A stretch of DNA of 64,000 nt from Clostridium neonatale (GCF_001458595.1 NZ_LN890328.1:2729288-2793287), one strand, 5' to 3'. Shown: positions 36,788 to 46,408, counted from the first letter of the stretch. Program-made: numbers and translations. The notes: a model not told the origin generated them from the letters alone.

Positions 36788-37645
36788 TTAACCTTTTACT
36801 GCACCAACAGTCATTCCTTTGATAAAATATTTTTGTAGACTAATAAATAAAATTGCGATTGGAAGTACAGAAATAACAATTGCAGCAATAGCTGTTAAGT
36901 AATCACTAGTCTGAGCTGAGAAAAGAGACTGTATAGCTACAGTTAAAGTTTTTAATTTCTTATCACTTACATATAAACTAGCTAATAAGTAATCGTTCCA
37001 TATTTGAAATGCCTGCATTATTATTAAAGTTGCCATTGCAGGCTTAAGTAATGGCATTACTATTTTAAAATAAGTCATAAATACAGAACATCCATCTATT
37101 CTTGCTGATTCTTCTAACTCAATTGGCACTGTAGACATAAAACTTGTCATAAGGAATACACCAAATGAAATTCCTGTTGCAACATACATAAATATTATTC
37201 CATACCTTGTATTAATTAAATTTAATTTATGTCCTATAATGTAAACTTGTAAGAATAATGCTTGATATGGAATTAAAATTCCGATTATAAAGTATATATA
37301 GCAGAATTTAAAAAACTTATGTTTACATCTAGCAATTGCCCATGCTGTTGTTCCACATAAGACTGCTAAAATTAATACACTGACTGCAGTATATAGTAAT
37401 GTATTCGAGAAAGTTGTTACCATATCTAACTTATTGAATGCTTTAATATAATTATCGAAATTAAATGAGTTGGGCAAAGATAGTGGACTTTCCATATATA
37501 ATTCTTTTTTTGTCTTAAAGGAATAGTTAATTATAACAAATACAGGCACTAGAAAAACTGCTGCAATAATAGTCATTATAACTTGAGTATAAAAAGTATT
37601 TTTAGTATACTTGCTTTTTGTTTCAATATCTTTTTTCTTCTTCAT
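36788..37645 (-). CDS. Sugar ABC transporter permease (MalG/UgpE type)
   Basis: A 285-residue inner-membrane permease with six helices and the EAA loop ELEESARIDGCSVFMTYFKI, which docks the ATPase. MsmG/MalG class of carbohydrate importer. Its ATG overlaps the stop of the partner permease (TAATG), so they are coupled. Function: one half of the channel for an alpha-galactoside such as raffinose or melibiose, inferred from the GH36 neighbour. Confidence 0.93.
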   Translation of the reverse strand: MKKKKDIETKSKYTKNTFYTQVIMTIIAAVFLVPVFVIINYSFKTKKELYMESPLSLPNSFNFDNYIKAFNKLDMVTTFSNTLLYTAVSVLILAVLCGTTAWAIARCKHKFFKFCYIYFIIGILIPYQALFLQVYIIGHKLNLINTRYGIIFMYVATGISFGVFLMTSFMSTVPIELEESARIDGCSVFMTYFKIVMPLLKPAMATLIIMQAFQIWNDYLLASLYVSDKKLKTLTVAIQSLFSAQTSDYLTAIAAIVISVLPIAILFISLQKYFIKGMTVGAVKG

Positions 37646-38535
37646 TATGCCTGCACCTCCCTCTTTCTTAGGCCTTTAACTTGAATAAGTGCTACTAATA
37701 ATAGAACTACTATCATTGTAATTGACATGGCAGAGCCATATCCATATTGTCTTCCATTTATTGCTGTGTTATAAGTTTTATATATGATCGATGTAGAAGC
37801 ATGTCCTGGGCCTCCATGTGTAGATGAAACCATTAAATCATACACTTTCAATGATCCAGTTGTAATTCCAACAATACATATAGTTATTGAGGGTGCTAAC
37901 ATTGGAATAGTAACATTGAAGAATCTTTTTATAGGGTTAGCTCCATCTACCTTAGCTGCTTCATATAATTCTGCTGGTATTGATTGTAGCCCTGCAAGAT
38001 AAATTAGCATCCAGTATCCTATCCATTGCCAGTTATTAGCTATTAATAATCCTCTTAATACAGTACTACTTTTACCGAAAAAAGCAAAATCTATATTAGT
38101 TCCTAATATATTATTTATTTCAGGTAATACATTTGTAAACATACGAAGCCATATAAACCCTACAACAACTGAACTTATAAGACAAGGTAGGAAAAATGCA
38201 GTTCTATAAATTTTTTGTCCTTTAATTCCACTATCAAGTGCTATTGCAAATAAAAGTGCTAAGACATTTTGTATAACAGTATTCCATAAAGTAAACTTTA
38301 TAGTGAATACCCATGCAGATTTAAATTCAGCATCTTTAAATAAATTTATATAGTTCTGAAATCCAACAAAAGTTTTTTCTGCGCTCATTCCATCCCAACT
38401 TGTTAGTGAATATCTAAATGCCATAATCATAGGAATAATTAATCCAATAGTAAAAATTATAAGTCCTGGAATTACCAATACCAAATATTGATTGAACATG
38501 GCTTTTTCCATGCTGTTTTTTCTTATCTTTTCCAT
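37645..38535 (-). CDS. Sugar ABC transporter permease (MalF/UgpA type)
   Basis: A 296-residue permease with six membrane helices and the EAA loop ELYEAAKVDGANPIKRFFNV. It pairs with the next permease. AGGAGG lies 13 bases before the ATG, a rather long spacing. An inverted-repeat element (38561-38665) separates it from the binding-protein gene and may lower permease expression relative to the binding protein. Confidence 0.93.
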   Translation of the reverse strand: MEKIRKNSMEKAMFNQYLVLVIPGLIIFTIGLIIPMIMAFRYSLTSWDGMSAEKTFVGFQNYINLFKDAEFKSAWVFTIKFTLWNTVIQNVLALLFAIALDSGIKGQKIYRTAFFLPCLISSVVVGFIWLRMFTNVLPEINNILGTNIDFAFFGKSSTVLRGLLIANNWQWIGYWMLIYLAGLQSIPAELYEAAKVDGANPIKRFFNVTIPMLAPSITICIVGITTGSLKVYDLMVSSTHGGPGHASTSIIYKTYNTAINGRQYGYGSAMSITMIVVLLLVALIQVKGLRKREVQA

Positions 38536-38560
38536 ATATAATCACCGTCCTCCTAATATA

Positions 38561-38665
38561 ATGAGGTATCACACTAAAAATATTTTCTATAACAATATAT
38601 CAATTATGTAAAAACAAACTTCATACTGCATCATTGCATATTTTTTAATAGTGCGACAGCCTCAT
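38561..38665. repeat. MITE-like inverted repeat inside the ABC operon
   Basis: ATGAGGTATCACACTA (38561-38576) is inverted with three mismatches as TAGTGCGACAGCCTCAT (38649-38665) around an AT-rich interior. It shares TGTCGCACTA with the elements at 9114-9210 and 32990-33015. It lies between the solute-binding protein gene and the permeases. Confidence 0.55.
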
Positions 38666-38703
38666 AGAATGATCACTTTACATTAAATTATCTGACTTTA
38701 TAA

Positions 38704-39987
38704 TTAATTACTATCTCCGCTACGTTCAACCCTTGAATCTGATGCAGCAAGAGCATCTTCAAAAGTTTCATCGCCTAATAGCCAAGCTGATATATCTTTT
38801 GCATTTTCTTCTTGGAAACCATTCCAAACAAGTTGGTTATTTCCTAGAGTAACATCCACAATCATATTTTCTTCTGCATATTTATCTATATCTACTTGAC
38901 TTGGATTTTTGAATGTAGGTGTAACATCCTTAAGCATTGGTGCTGTTTTTGTAAAATCATAAATTTCAACAGCTAAATCTTTATCACTAGTTAAAATGTC
39001 CAAAACATTATTTACAGCATCTTGATATTTAGTTTCTGCGCTTGTCATAATAGTAATATTAGGTTCAAAAATTAATTTTGAATCACCAGTTTTATTGGGA
39101 AATGGGAATATACCCATATTAAAATCTTCATCTATATCAAGGAAGTTTTGAATTGACCATGATCCAGATACTTTCATAGCTGCTTGTCCATCAACCATTC
39201 TTGCATCACATTCAGTTTGTTCTAATGAGAATGTATCATCAAATGTATTATCATAAATTAATTTATTATATTTATACACATCTTGCATTTCTGTGCTATT
39301 TGTAAATGAAACTTCTCCTTTTCTGAACTGATCTCCCCAGTTTGGATTTTTATTAAATATATCATTCATAGCAAATTGCATAGTTACATTTCCAATTGAC
39401 CATGTATCTGCCATATGACTAGCAAATGGTACTATTCCTTTTGCCTTGCAGTCTTCAATTATTTTATTTAAATCATCTTGAGTTTTTGGTACTTCCCATC
39501 CATTTTCCTTAAACATATCCTTGTTATAATAAACACCTTGATATAATGCATTATATACTAGACCATATGTTTTTCCATCAATAGTTACGTTATCACTAGC
39601 TGCATCAAGAAGTCTGTCTGTATAAGTACTATCAATTTCTTTAAAAATTCCTTGTGGCGCATATGCTCCAACGTCCTGAGCTTTACCTATTATTATATCT
39701 GGCATTCCAGTCTGCATATATTGCTGCATCTTAGCTTGAAAATCGCCGCCCCAGCCAACGCATTCCCATTCTAATTTTATATTAGGATATTTTTTCGCTA
39801 GCGCTTCATCGATCATATCTTCAATTCCAGCATCTGTTGTTGATTGCCCAGCTAAAACTTTTAAGGTAACCTTTTCATCCCCTTGGCCACTACTGCTTTC
39901 TGCTTCTGGACTAGAGCCACATCCTGCAATCATGCTCACCATCATAACTGATGTTAATATAACTCCTAATATTTTTTTGATTTTCAT
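38704..39987 (-). CDS. Sugar ABC transporter solute-binding lipoprotein (family 1)
   Basis: A 427-residue secreted lipoprotein: positively charged start (MKIKKILGVILTSVMM), lipobox MIAGC with the lipidated cysteine at about 23, a Ser-rich linker, then a family-1 binding protein. It captures the sugar outside the membrane for the two permeases. The start at 39987 follows AGAGGGG; the in-frame GTG three codons up overlaps that site. It is first in the operon, behind a cre-like site (40093-40106). No ATPase gene is present in the window. Confidence 0.92.
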   Translation of the reverse strand: MKIKKILGVILTSVMMVSMIAGCGSSPEAESSSGQGDEKVTLKVLAGQSTTDAGIEDMIDEALAKKYPNIKLEWECVGWGGDFQAKMQQYMQTGMPDIIIGKAQDVGAYAPQGIFKEIDSTYTDRLLDAASDNVTIDGKTYGLVYNALYQGVYYNKDMFKENGWEVPKTQDDLNKIIEDCKAKGIVPFASHMADTWSIGNVTMQFAMNDIFNKNPNWGDQFRKGEVSFTNSTEMQDVYKYNKLIYDNTFDDTFSLEQTECDARMVDGQAAMKVSGSWSIQNFLDIDEDFNMGIFPFPNKTGDSKLIFEPNITIMTSAETKYQDAVNNVLDILTSDKDLAVEIYDFTKTAPMLKDVTPTFKNPSQVDIDKYAEENMIVDVTLGNNQLVWNGFQEENAKDISAWLLGDETFEDALAASDSRVERSGDSN

Positions 39988-40092
39988 AAAATACACCCCT
40001 CTTAAATTTATAGTTAATCTTTACAGTTATAATTTACACTATAATAATCATTACCATATAGGACAAATTTGAAAAAATCACTTGTACTTTTT

Positions 40093-40106
40093 TGAAAACG
40101 TTATCT
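40093..40106. promoter_or_regulatory. cre-like CcpA site before the sugar ABC operon
   Basis: TGAAAACGTTATCT agrees with TGWNANCGNTNWCA at 13 of 14 positions. It lies about 106 bases before the binding-protein start and overlaps the end of the response regulator gene. Catabolite repression of the operon is expected. Confidence 0.65.
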
Positions 40107-41715
40107 AAGTGTTGGGGTTATTTCTATAATCTCTTGGACTAATTCCTTCAATTTTACGAAAGACTCTGTTAAAATATGCATAGTCATCATATCCTACCAT
40201 AAATGCTATATCCGTCAATTTTATATTAGGATTTTTCATATGTTCCTTAGCTTTATCCATACGTTTCTTTGCAATGTATGACATTAAATTAACACCAGTT
40301 TCCTGCCTAAATACTTTAGAAAAATAAGAATGCTCAACATTATATTTATCTGCAATTGTATTTAAAGATAATTCTTCTGAATAATTATCATCTATGTATT
40401 TTATAGCCTTGTGCACAGATCCAACTATTGAATCAGCTGAAACAACATTATTTAAATTAACAATATCTTCAAGTATAATTTCTAATATTTCAATTAGCCT
40501 TTTCTCATCCAAATAATCTATGCTCTTATTCAATTTTGCAATATTTCTTTGAATATCTTCTGTATTCTTATCTTTTAAATCCTCACTTATAAATTCCATT
40601 ATTATATCACAAATTTTCTTAATAGTCTGATTAACTTCTAAATACGTCCAGCTATTTTCATCGCAAGATGCTAGACCTATTTTTTCTAATATTATTTTTT
40701 CTAATAAGCTTTTATTGTTAATACGAAGTAATTTTTTTATATTTTTTTCATCTTCTTCAGTTATATGATTAGTTACTTTTATCTTTATATCTGCCTCCTT
40801 ACTAATCATTAATATTTCACTTTTTTTATTATATTTGCGTGTCATAAGTTTAGAAATTATATTGTTATATGCACTATTTAAATTATCAATTGAATATGAA
40901 GGTTCAGTAATAAGTAAACTCAATGGTGACTTAATTATAGATTTGAAATATGCTACTATTTTATTTGCAAAGCCAACTAATTCCTTATGGTTTACATCTG
41001 TTATCACTATAAATTGATTAGAATAATGTATATAATTAAATATAATCACATCATCACGTCCAATAATATCCTTAATTTTCTTTTTAACATTATAAGATAA
41101 CATATTCATATCATAATGATAGTACTGTATTAGATCGTCTAAATTATGAATTACAAAAACCACTATGCTATATTTAGCAAAATAAGTATTATCATCTATA
41201 TTCATAACTGTTCCTATTTGATTGTCTTCTCTTTCTAATATAAAACTAAGCTCTCTATCTTGAATTAATGAAGATGCTTTTAAGCTACTTAATCTTTCTT
41301 CTTCCTGTTTTATCTCCTGCATCTTTCTATTTCCAAGAATCTCAAGAGCTTTTGAAAGTGTAGATACTAAATCTACCTTTGTTATTGGTTTTAGCAGATA
41401 ATTAATAGCGCCTGCAACTAATGTATCTTTAACATAACTAAAATTACTGTACCCTGATATTATAAATATTATTATATCTGGATATTTTTCTTTTATTAAT
41501 CTAACTAATTCAACTCCATTTATAAAAGGCATATTAATATCTGTAATTAATATATCTGGTCTATATTCTTCTATTTTATTTAAAACATCTTCACCATCTT
41601 TTGCTGGCTCTAATAATTCTAACGAATAATTACTCCATTCAATCATATTTTTTATTTTTTCTCTTATCCAAAATTCATCATCTGCAATTAATACCTTATA
41701 CATTATCTTGTCCAT
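40105..41715 (-). CDS. YesN-type response regulator (REC plus AraC HTH)
   Basis: A 536-residue regulator: N-terminal receiver domain (VLIADDEFWIREKI; phospho-Asp in ILITDINMPF; conserved Lys in LLKPI), a long middle region, and a C-terminal AraC-type double HTH (LNTIADKYNVEHSYFSKVFR; IAFMVGYDDYAYFNRVFRK). Likely activates the adjacent ABC/GH36 genes in response to extracellular sugar. It overlaps the sensor kinase gene by 20 bases. Starts at 41718, 41715 and 41703 are possible; 41715 has the best spacing to GAGGAG. Confidence 0.92.
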   Translation of the reverse strand: MDKIMYKVLIADDEFWIREKIKNMIEWSNYSLELLEPAKDGEDVLNKIEEYRPDILITDINMPFINGVELVRLIKEKYPDIIIFIISGYSNFSYVKDTLVAGAINYLLKPITKVDLVSTLSKALEILGNRKMQEIKQEEERLSSLKASSLIQDRELSFILEREDNQIGTVMNIDDNTYFAKYSIVVFVIHNLDDLIQYYHYDMNMLSYNVKKKIKDIIGRDDVIIFNYIHYSNQFIVITDVNHKELVGFANKIVAYFKSIIKSPLSLLITEPSYSIDNLNSAYNNIISKLMTRKYNKKSEILMISKEADIKIKVTNHITEEDEKNIKKLLRINNKSLLEKIILEKIGLASCDENSWTYLEVNQTIKKICDIIMEFISEDLKDKNTEDIQRNIAKLNKSIDYLDEKRLIEILEIILEDIVNLNNVVSADSIVGSVHKAIKYIDDNYSEELSLNTIADKYNVEHSYFSKVFRQETGVNLMSYIAKKRMDKAKEHMKNPNIKLTDIAFMVGYDDYAYFNRVFRKIEGISPRDYRNNPNT

Positions 41716-43495
41716 CATTATCTCTCCTCATTTTAGTTTTAGGTGTTGTTAATATAATTCTGCTTCCTTTATCTTTATTACTTTCAATAAACAACCCAAA
41801 TCTATCCCCATACAATATTTTCATTCTGGAATTTATATTTATTAATCCTATAGATGAACTATCATTAAAAATATCTTTCTTTGAATCCTTTAGTTTTTTG
41901 TTCATCATGACAGAATCCATACCTACTCCATTGTCTTCAACAATAATTTGTAATACATCATTAGATTCATGTGCTCTTATATAAATTTTTTTCTCACCAC
42001 GTTTATTCTTAAGCCCGTGCTTCAACGCATTCTCGACTAGTGGTTGGATAGATATTTTAGGTAAAGAATAATCTAACACTCTATCATCAATATCAAAATA
42101 GTATTCTACTTCCCCATTCATTCTGACATTCATAAGAAATATATAATTCTTTAAATGAAGTATTTCTTTTGAAATGGTAGAATAGGGATTTTTTATATCT
42201 AAACTATATCTAAATATATTAGAAAGCGAATGACACATATTGCTTACATTATCACAATTCTGTATACTGGCAATACTCCCCATTGTATCTAATGTATTAT
42301 ATAAAAAATGAGGATTAATCTGTGCTTGAAGTGCAGCATATTCAGCTTTGTTAAGTGATAACTTTGCTTCATATTCACTGCTTATAAGCTCTTCAATTTG
42401 ATCAAGCATCTCATTAAAATTTTCAGATAAGATACCAATTTCATCATTTTTGTTATACTCTGCTCTTTCATCTATATGTCCTTTTTTTATCTTATTGATA
42501 GCTATCGTTAGCTGTTCTAAAGGTTTAGTTATCCCCCTAGATACTAATATTGATAAAATTATTATTACTATACTCATACAAATAACAATAATAATTAAAT
42601 AATTGGTCAATACTCTTTGATTTTCTTCAAGATATGATTGAGAAATAATTGAATATGCATCTAGATTATATTCTTCTTGAGATACTCTAAAGATAACTTT
42701 ATTTCCTCTAACTGAAACATTAACATTGTCTATTGAACCTTCGTTTATTTTCTCAATGTTATCATAATAATAGTTTTCACTTTTTTCTTCTAAATTTCCA
42801 ATAGATATAATTGGTCTATCTCCTAAAGGTTGAATCCACATGAACATATCATTTTCGCTACAGTATTTTTTAACAATAGATGTAATATCCTTATTTGTTA
42901 TATCACAAACCAAAGATCCAATTACTTTCTTTTTATTACTGCTATCATATATTTTGATTGCAAATCTAACTATACTCTCTTTTTTACTTTCATTATAATA
43001 ACTTGATATAAGCATCTCTCTACTATCTTGCAATAAGTATTCTTTTAGTACTTGAGAATTATATTTTCCCTCATCCTCATAAATATTTTTAGGATAATTA
43101 TTACGGGGTGTATTTAACCTTCTATAGCTACTAATTAAATTAGAGTTTCCATCATATATGTATATAGCCATTACATTAGTTGATAGCGGCATTTTTTCAC
43201 AATTGAATCTAGTTGCTTTGTCTTTGTATTTTTTTCTAAGATATTCTGTTGACTTATCGCTTTCTAAATCATATAAAAAGTCCTGTTCATTATAAATTTT
43301 TATCAAATTACGTTCTACAGATTTTATATAAGTATACACTTCACTTTGCATACCCTTTAATTTATCAACAGTTGCAGCTTTAGATTGTTCATAAATAATT
43401 TGTGACGATTTACGTTCAAAAATCAGTGCCTGTAAAACTAATATAAATAATGTACTGCTTAGAAATAACACTAATATTTTCATTCTCATTTTCAT
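41696..43495 (-). CDS. YesM-type sensor histidine kinase
   Basis: A 599-residue kinase: first membrane helix (about 7-24), extracellular Cache-type sensor (about 30-280), second helix, HAMP domain (about 310-360, ITKPLEQLTIAINKIKKGHI), His_kinase domain with the phospho-acceptor in INPHFLYNTLD, and HATPase with VENALKHGLKN and EDNGVGMD. Pairs with the overlapping response regulator. A cre-like site lies about 90 bases upstream. The ligand may be a binding-protein/sugar signal, which is inference. Confidence 0.93.
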   Translation of the reverse strand: MKMRMKILVLFLSSTLFILVLQALIFERKSSQIIYEQSKAATVDKLKGMQSEVYTYIKSVERNLIKIYNEQDFLYDLESDKSTEYLRKKYKDKATRFNCEKMPLSTNVMAIYIYDGNSNLISSYRRLNTPRNNYPKNIYEDEGKYNSQVLKEYLLQDSREMLISSYYNESKKESIVRFAIKIYDSSNKKKVIGSLVCDITNKDITSIVKKYCSENDMFMWIQPLGDRPIISIGNLEEKSENYYYDNIEKINEGSIDNVNVSVRGNKVIFRVSQEEYNLDAYSIISQSYLEENQRVLTNYLIIIVICMSIVIIILSILVSRGITKPLEQLTIAINKIKKGHIDERAEYNKNDEIGILSENFNEMLDQIEELISSEYEAKLSLNKAEYAALQAQINPHFLYNTLDTMGSIASIQNCDNVSNMCHSLSNIFRYSLDIKNPYSTISKEILHLKNYIFLMNVRMNGEVEYYFDIDDRVLDYSLPKISIQPLVENALKHGLKNKRGEKKIYIRAHESNDVLQIIVEDNGVGMDSVMMNKKLKDSKKDIFNDSSSIGLININSRMKILYGDRFGLFIESNKDKGSRIILTTPKTKMRRDNDGQDNV

Positions 43496-43580
43496 AAATA
43501 TATTCCCCCTTTATAAGCTGAAATTCAATTATACTAACCTAAAAAAATATACTTACAAATTAAAATCTAGCTGCACTTTA

Positions 43581-43595
43581 TGTTTACGTTATCAA
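43581..43595. promoter_or_regulatory. cre-like CcpA site before the sensor kinase gene
   Basis: On the minus strand TTGATAACGTAAACA matches WTGNAANCGNWNNCA at 14 of 15 positions. Position 86-100 bases before the kinase start suits catabolite control of the two-component system. Confidence 0.6.
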
Positions 43596-43788
43596 AAATT
43601 TTCTATGTAATGCTTTGTTTATAAACATATAGTTACAAACAAAATTTATAAAAATATATTCACATTTTCTTTAATAACGCTGCATGAAAAAATTTGTATA
43701 ATGTTGACCTTAATATAAATTACAAAGTAACTTATTCTAATACATCTTGTTTTTATCTTGTACGTACATTATTATAATATATTATCGT

Positions 43789-44037
43789 TTAAATTTTTTC
43801 TACATAATATCCATAAAAGTTTATCATATTAAATGCGTTTTCATCATCACTCTTTTTCAATGCAGCAAGATCTCCTGCACTTACCACGACAAAATCACAT
43901 ATAATCCCAATAAGAATCAAAAATAGCAGTGACATATAAATTTTTAAATTATTAAAATTACTTATAACTGCACAAGGCAATATTATATTTAATACAATCC
44001 TTGATATAATTACCAAATCGCTTATATTAATCACCAT
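43789..44037 (-). pseudogene. Truncated duplicate of the AEC transporter N-terminal region
   Basis: An 82-codon frame whose core, IISRIVLNIILPCAVISNFN and KKSDDENAFNMINFYGY, is nearly identical to residues 30-105 of the intact transporter at 45382-46296 (IISKIVLNITLPCAVISNFN; KKSDDEKAFNMINFSGY). At DNA level about 43805-44022 copies 45994-46207 with scattered changes. Both ends are lost and it lacks a ribosome site, so it is a decayed partial duplication, not a gene. Confidence 0.85.
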
Positions 44038-44123
44038 AATTTTATCATTATCTTATACAACTTAATGGTAATATTTCATAATCATGTATTTCAAAAAAAC
44101 AATTTAATCAAAGAAAATAAAAA

Positions 44124-44164
44124 AACAATGGTCAAGCTCGCAACCTCGTAGCTTTTCCATTGTT
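44124..44164 (-). terminator. Rho-independent terminator of the glyoxalase genes
   Basis: AACAATGG (44124) pairs with CCATTGTT (to 44164) with an inner AAGCT/AGCTT stem; on the minus strand a TTTTTTATTTTC run follows. Confidence 0.8.
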
Positions 44165-44206
44165 AGTGTACATTTTGTTATTTGATTAAATCATATTGTT
44201 TGTGAT

Positions 44207-44590
44207 TTATTTAGTTCTTATAACTTCTACCTTATATCCATCGGGATCAGTAACAAAGTAATAATCAGCTGGTCTTCCTGGCAGTCCCTTCAAATCTGTA
44301 ACTTCATATCCTAAAGCAATATGTTTTTCTCTTTCTTTTTCTATATCCAGAACACCAATTGCAGTATGACTAAATCCATTTCCAAGTTCATATGGCACTT
44401 CTTGATCATAATTATAAGTTAATTCAATTTCATATCCACCTTCTTCATTTGACAAATAAACAAGAGAAAATTTGTATTCTGGATAATCAATTCTTCTTGT
44501 TTCTATCAAGCCCAATGCATCCTTATAAAATTCCAATGATTTTTCTAAATCCTTTACTCTAATACAAGTGTGTAACATTTTTACTGACAT
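44207..44590 (-). CDS. gloA: Glyoxalase I (lactoylglutathione lyase-type VOC protein)
   Basis: A 127-residue vicinal-oxygen-chelate protein: MLHTCIRVKDLEKSLEFYKD at the start, with a metal His, GYEIELTYN with a metal Glu, GFSHTAIGV with a second His, and YFVTDPDGYKVEVI at the end with the last Glu. This is the GloA signature. It converts a methylglyoxal hemithioacetal. The start at 44590 is placed after AGGAG with 10-base spacing; the upstream in-frame TTG is too close. It lies 13 bases after the metallo-hydrolase gene, forming a glyoxalase pair. Confidence 0.88.
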   Translation of the reverse strand: MSVKMLHTCIRVKDLEKSLEFYKDALGLIETRRIDYPEYKFSLVYLSNEEGGYEIELTYNYDQEVPYELGNGFSHTAIGVLDIEKEREKHIALGYEVTDLKGLPGRPADYYFVTDPDGYKVEVIRTK

Positions 44591-44603
44591 ATTCTTCAAA
44601 CTC

Positions 44604-45224
44604 CTAACTTTTTCTTATACTTTTCCATTCATTATAAAAACTATTATTTCTTTTTTCTTCACCTATTGTACTGCTTTCATAATGGCCTGGGTGAATCCTA
44701 ATATTTTCATTTTGATTTTCAATTAAATTAATTATTGATTTTTTTAATAAGTTTAAATCTCCGGTTGGAAAAATCCATTTTCCAACTCTTCCCTTAAATA
44801 AAGTATCACCTGTATATAAATCATGGCCAAATTTATAGCATACTCCCCCTATAGTGTGACCTGGAGTATATATTACTTGTATATTTTTGTCTCCAATAGG
44901 AAAAATTTTTGATTCATTAATTTTTACAATATTAATATCTTTTAAATCATATGTTTTTTCTTTAAAAACATTTTTATAATTTTCTTCTAAAACACCATAC
45001 TCTTTCTCATGTATATATACAGGCACTTTAAAAGCATCTATTGCTCCTATATGATCCCTGTGTCCATGTGTTAAAAGAACCCCCATTACTTCCCAATTGT
45101 TATCCTTAACATATTTAATAACTTTTTCTTTTTCATATCCTGGATCAATAATATAGCATTTCCCTTGATTTTCAATAAAATAGCAGTTTACATCCATTTC
45201 CCCTGATAACAATAATTTTTTCAT
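44604..45224 (-). CDS. Metallo-beta-lactamase-fold hydrolase (glyoxalase II-like)
   Basis: A 206-residue MBL-fold hydrolase with the dinuclear metal motif LLTHGHRDHIGAI, VIYTPGHTIGGVCY and LYTGDTLFKGRVGKW. It resembles YcbL/GloB-type thiolester hydrolases, and the glyoxalase I gene right downstream supports methylglyoxal detoxification. Clostridia generally lack glutathione, so the true thiol is unknown. Cytoplasmic. Confidence 0.88.
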   Translation of the reverse strand: MKKLLLSGEMDVNCYFIENQGKCYIIDPGYEKEKVIKYVKDNNWEVMGVLLTHGHRDHIGAIDAFKVPVYIHEKEYGVLEENYKNVFKEKTYDLKDINIVKINESKIFPIGDKNIQVIYTPGHTIGGVCYKFGHDLYTGDTLFKGRVGKWIFPTGDLNLLKKSIINLIENQNENIRIHPGHYESSTIGEEKRNNSFYNEWKSIRKS

Positions 45225-45381
45225 ATTTTTTATAATTCACCTCCCACCGAATAAAATTTTTTGTATTCACATTATAACATTTTTCTTTAAATCTAAATAT
45301 TCATTTAAAATTTAATTTTCTTCTTGTCTTAAATTCTTCTTTACAACTCTTATTTTTAATCTTTATTAATATTTTAAATTC

Positions 45382-46296
45382 CTAAACATTCATTATTAGT
45401 AACATTGATGTCATCACTATAATACTAAAAATTATTGAAGATGAATTTATTGCACTAGCTAGTCCGACATCTCCATTACATTTTTCAGTAAAAGCGATTG
45501 ATACTGCAGAAACAGGTGCAAATACAATTATGGCTAATACCTGACGCACTTCTAATGAAAACGGCAAGAATATAAAAAATATAAATGCCATTATAATTGA
45601 TATTCCATACCTTATAGAAAGGGTTTGTACAATTTTCCCTATCTGACTTCTTTTTAGATTTAATTCTAATCCGACTCCAACCATAAGCATGGCTAAAAAT
45701 CCATTTCCAGCTCCAACTGTATCAGTAAACATTATAATTGGTTTTGGAATTTGGAAATTAAAATATGACACTATTAACATAATTATATATGTATTTAATG
45801 GTATTGACGAAAATACCTTCTTAATAAAACTGCTTAAAGTTGTCTTTCCATCAGTTTTGGCAACAGCACTGGCTATACTATATGTTCCACCTGTACAGAG
45901 AAGTGAATTTCCTGCATCAAATAAGCAAGTAGCTACAACCCCAATTGGTCCCAAAAAGTTTTGAACATATGGCATGGCAAAACATCCTATATTATATCCA
46001 GAAAAGTTTATCATATTAAATGCTTTTTCATCATCACTCTTTTTCAATGCAACAAGATATCCTGCACCTACAGTAACAAGATTACATATAATCCCAATAA
46101 AAATCAAAAATAGCAGTGACATATCAATTTTTAGATTATTAAAATTACTTATAACTGCACAAGGCAATGTTATATTTAATACAATCTTTGATATAATTCT
46201 GAAATCACTTGCTTTAAAAAATCCCTTTCTTTTTAATAAATATCCCATAACAATAATTGCTATAAAGACAGTAGCTTTTGTTAATACTTCAATCAC
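45382..46296 (-). CDS. AEC (auxin efflux carrier)-family transporter
   Basis: A 304-residue membrane protein with about ten helices in two halves; TLPCAVISNFNNL and SGYNIGCFAMPYV are typical of AEC carriers, which in bacteria export or import organic acids such as malate. GTG start with AAAGGA upstream. A decayed copy of its N-terminal region lies at 43789-44037. It could move a C3/C4 acid linked to the glyoxalase genes downstream, but no direct proof is seen. Confidence 0.88.
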   Translation of the reverse strand: MIEVLTKATVFIAIIVMGYLLKRKGFFKASDFRIISKIVLNITLPCAVISNFNNLKIDMSLLFLIFIGIICNLVTVGAGYLVALKKSDDEKAFNMINFSGYNIGCFAMPYVQNFLGPIGVVATCLFDAGNSLLCTGGTYSIASAVAKTDGKTTLSSFIKKVFSSIPLNTYIIMLIVSYFNFQIPKPIIMFTDTVGAGNGFLAMLMVGVGLELNLKRSQIGKIVQTLSIRYGISIIMAFIFFIFLPFSLEVRQVLAIIVFAPVSAVSIAFTEKCNGDVGLASAINSSSIIFSIIVMTSMLLIMNV

Positions 46297-46408
46297 TTTA
46301 TAACACGTCCTTTATTTTATATTTGCCCTATAATATAAAATATCAATCTATACATCGTGAAAAATTAAATGATCCATTTCTAGTTTTCCATAATCAAAAA
46401 ACTTAATT

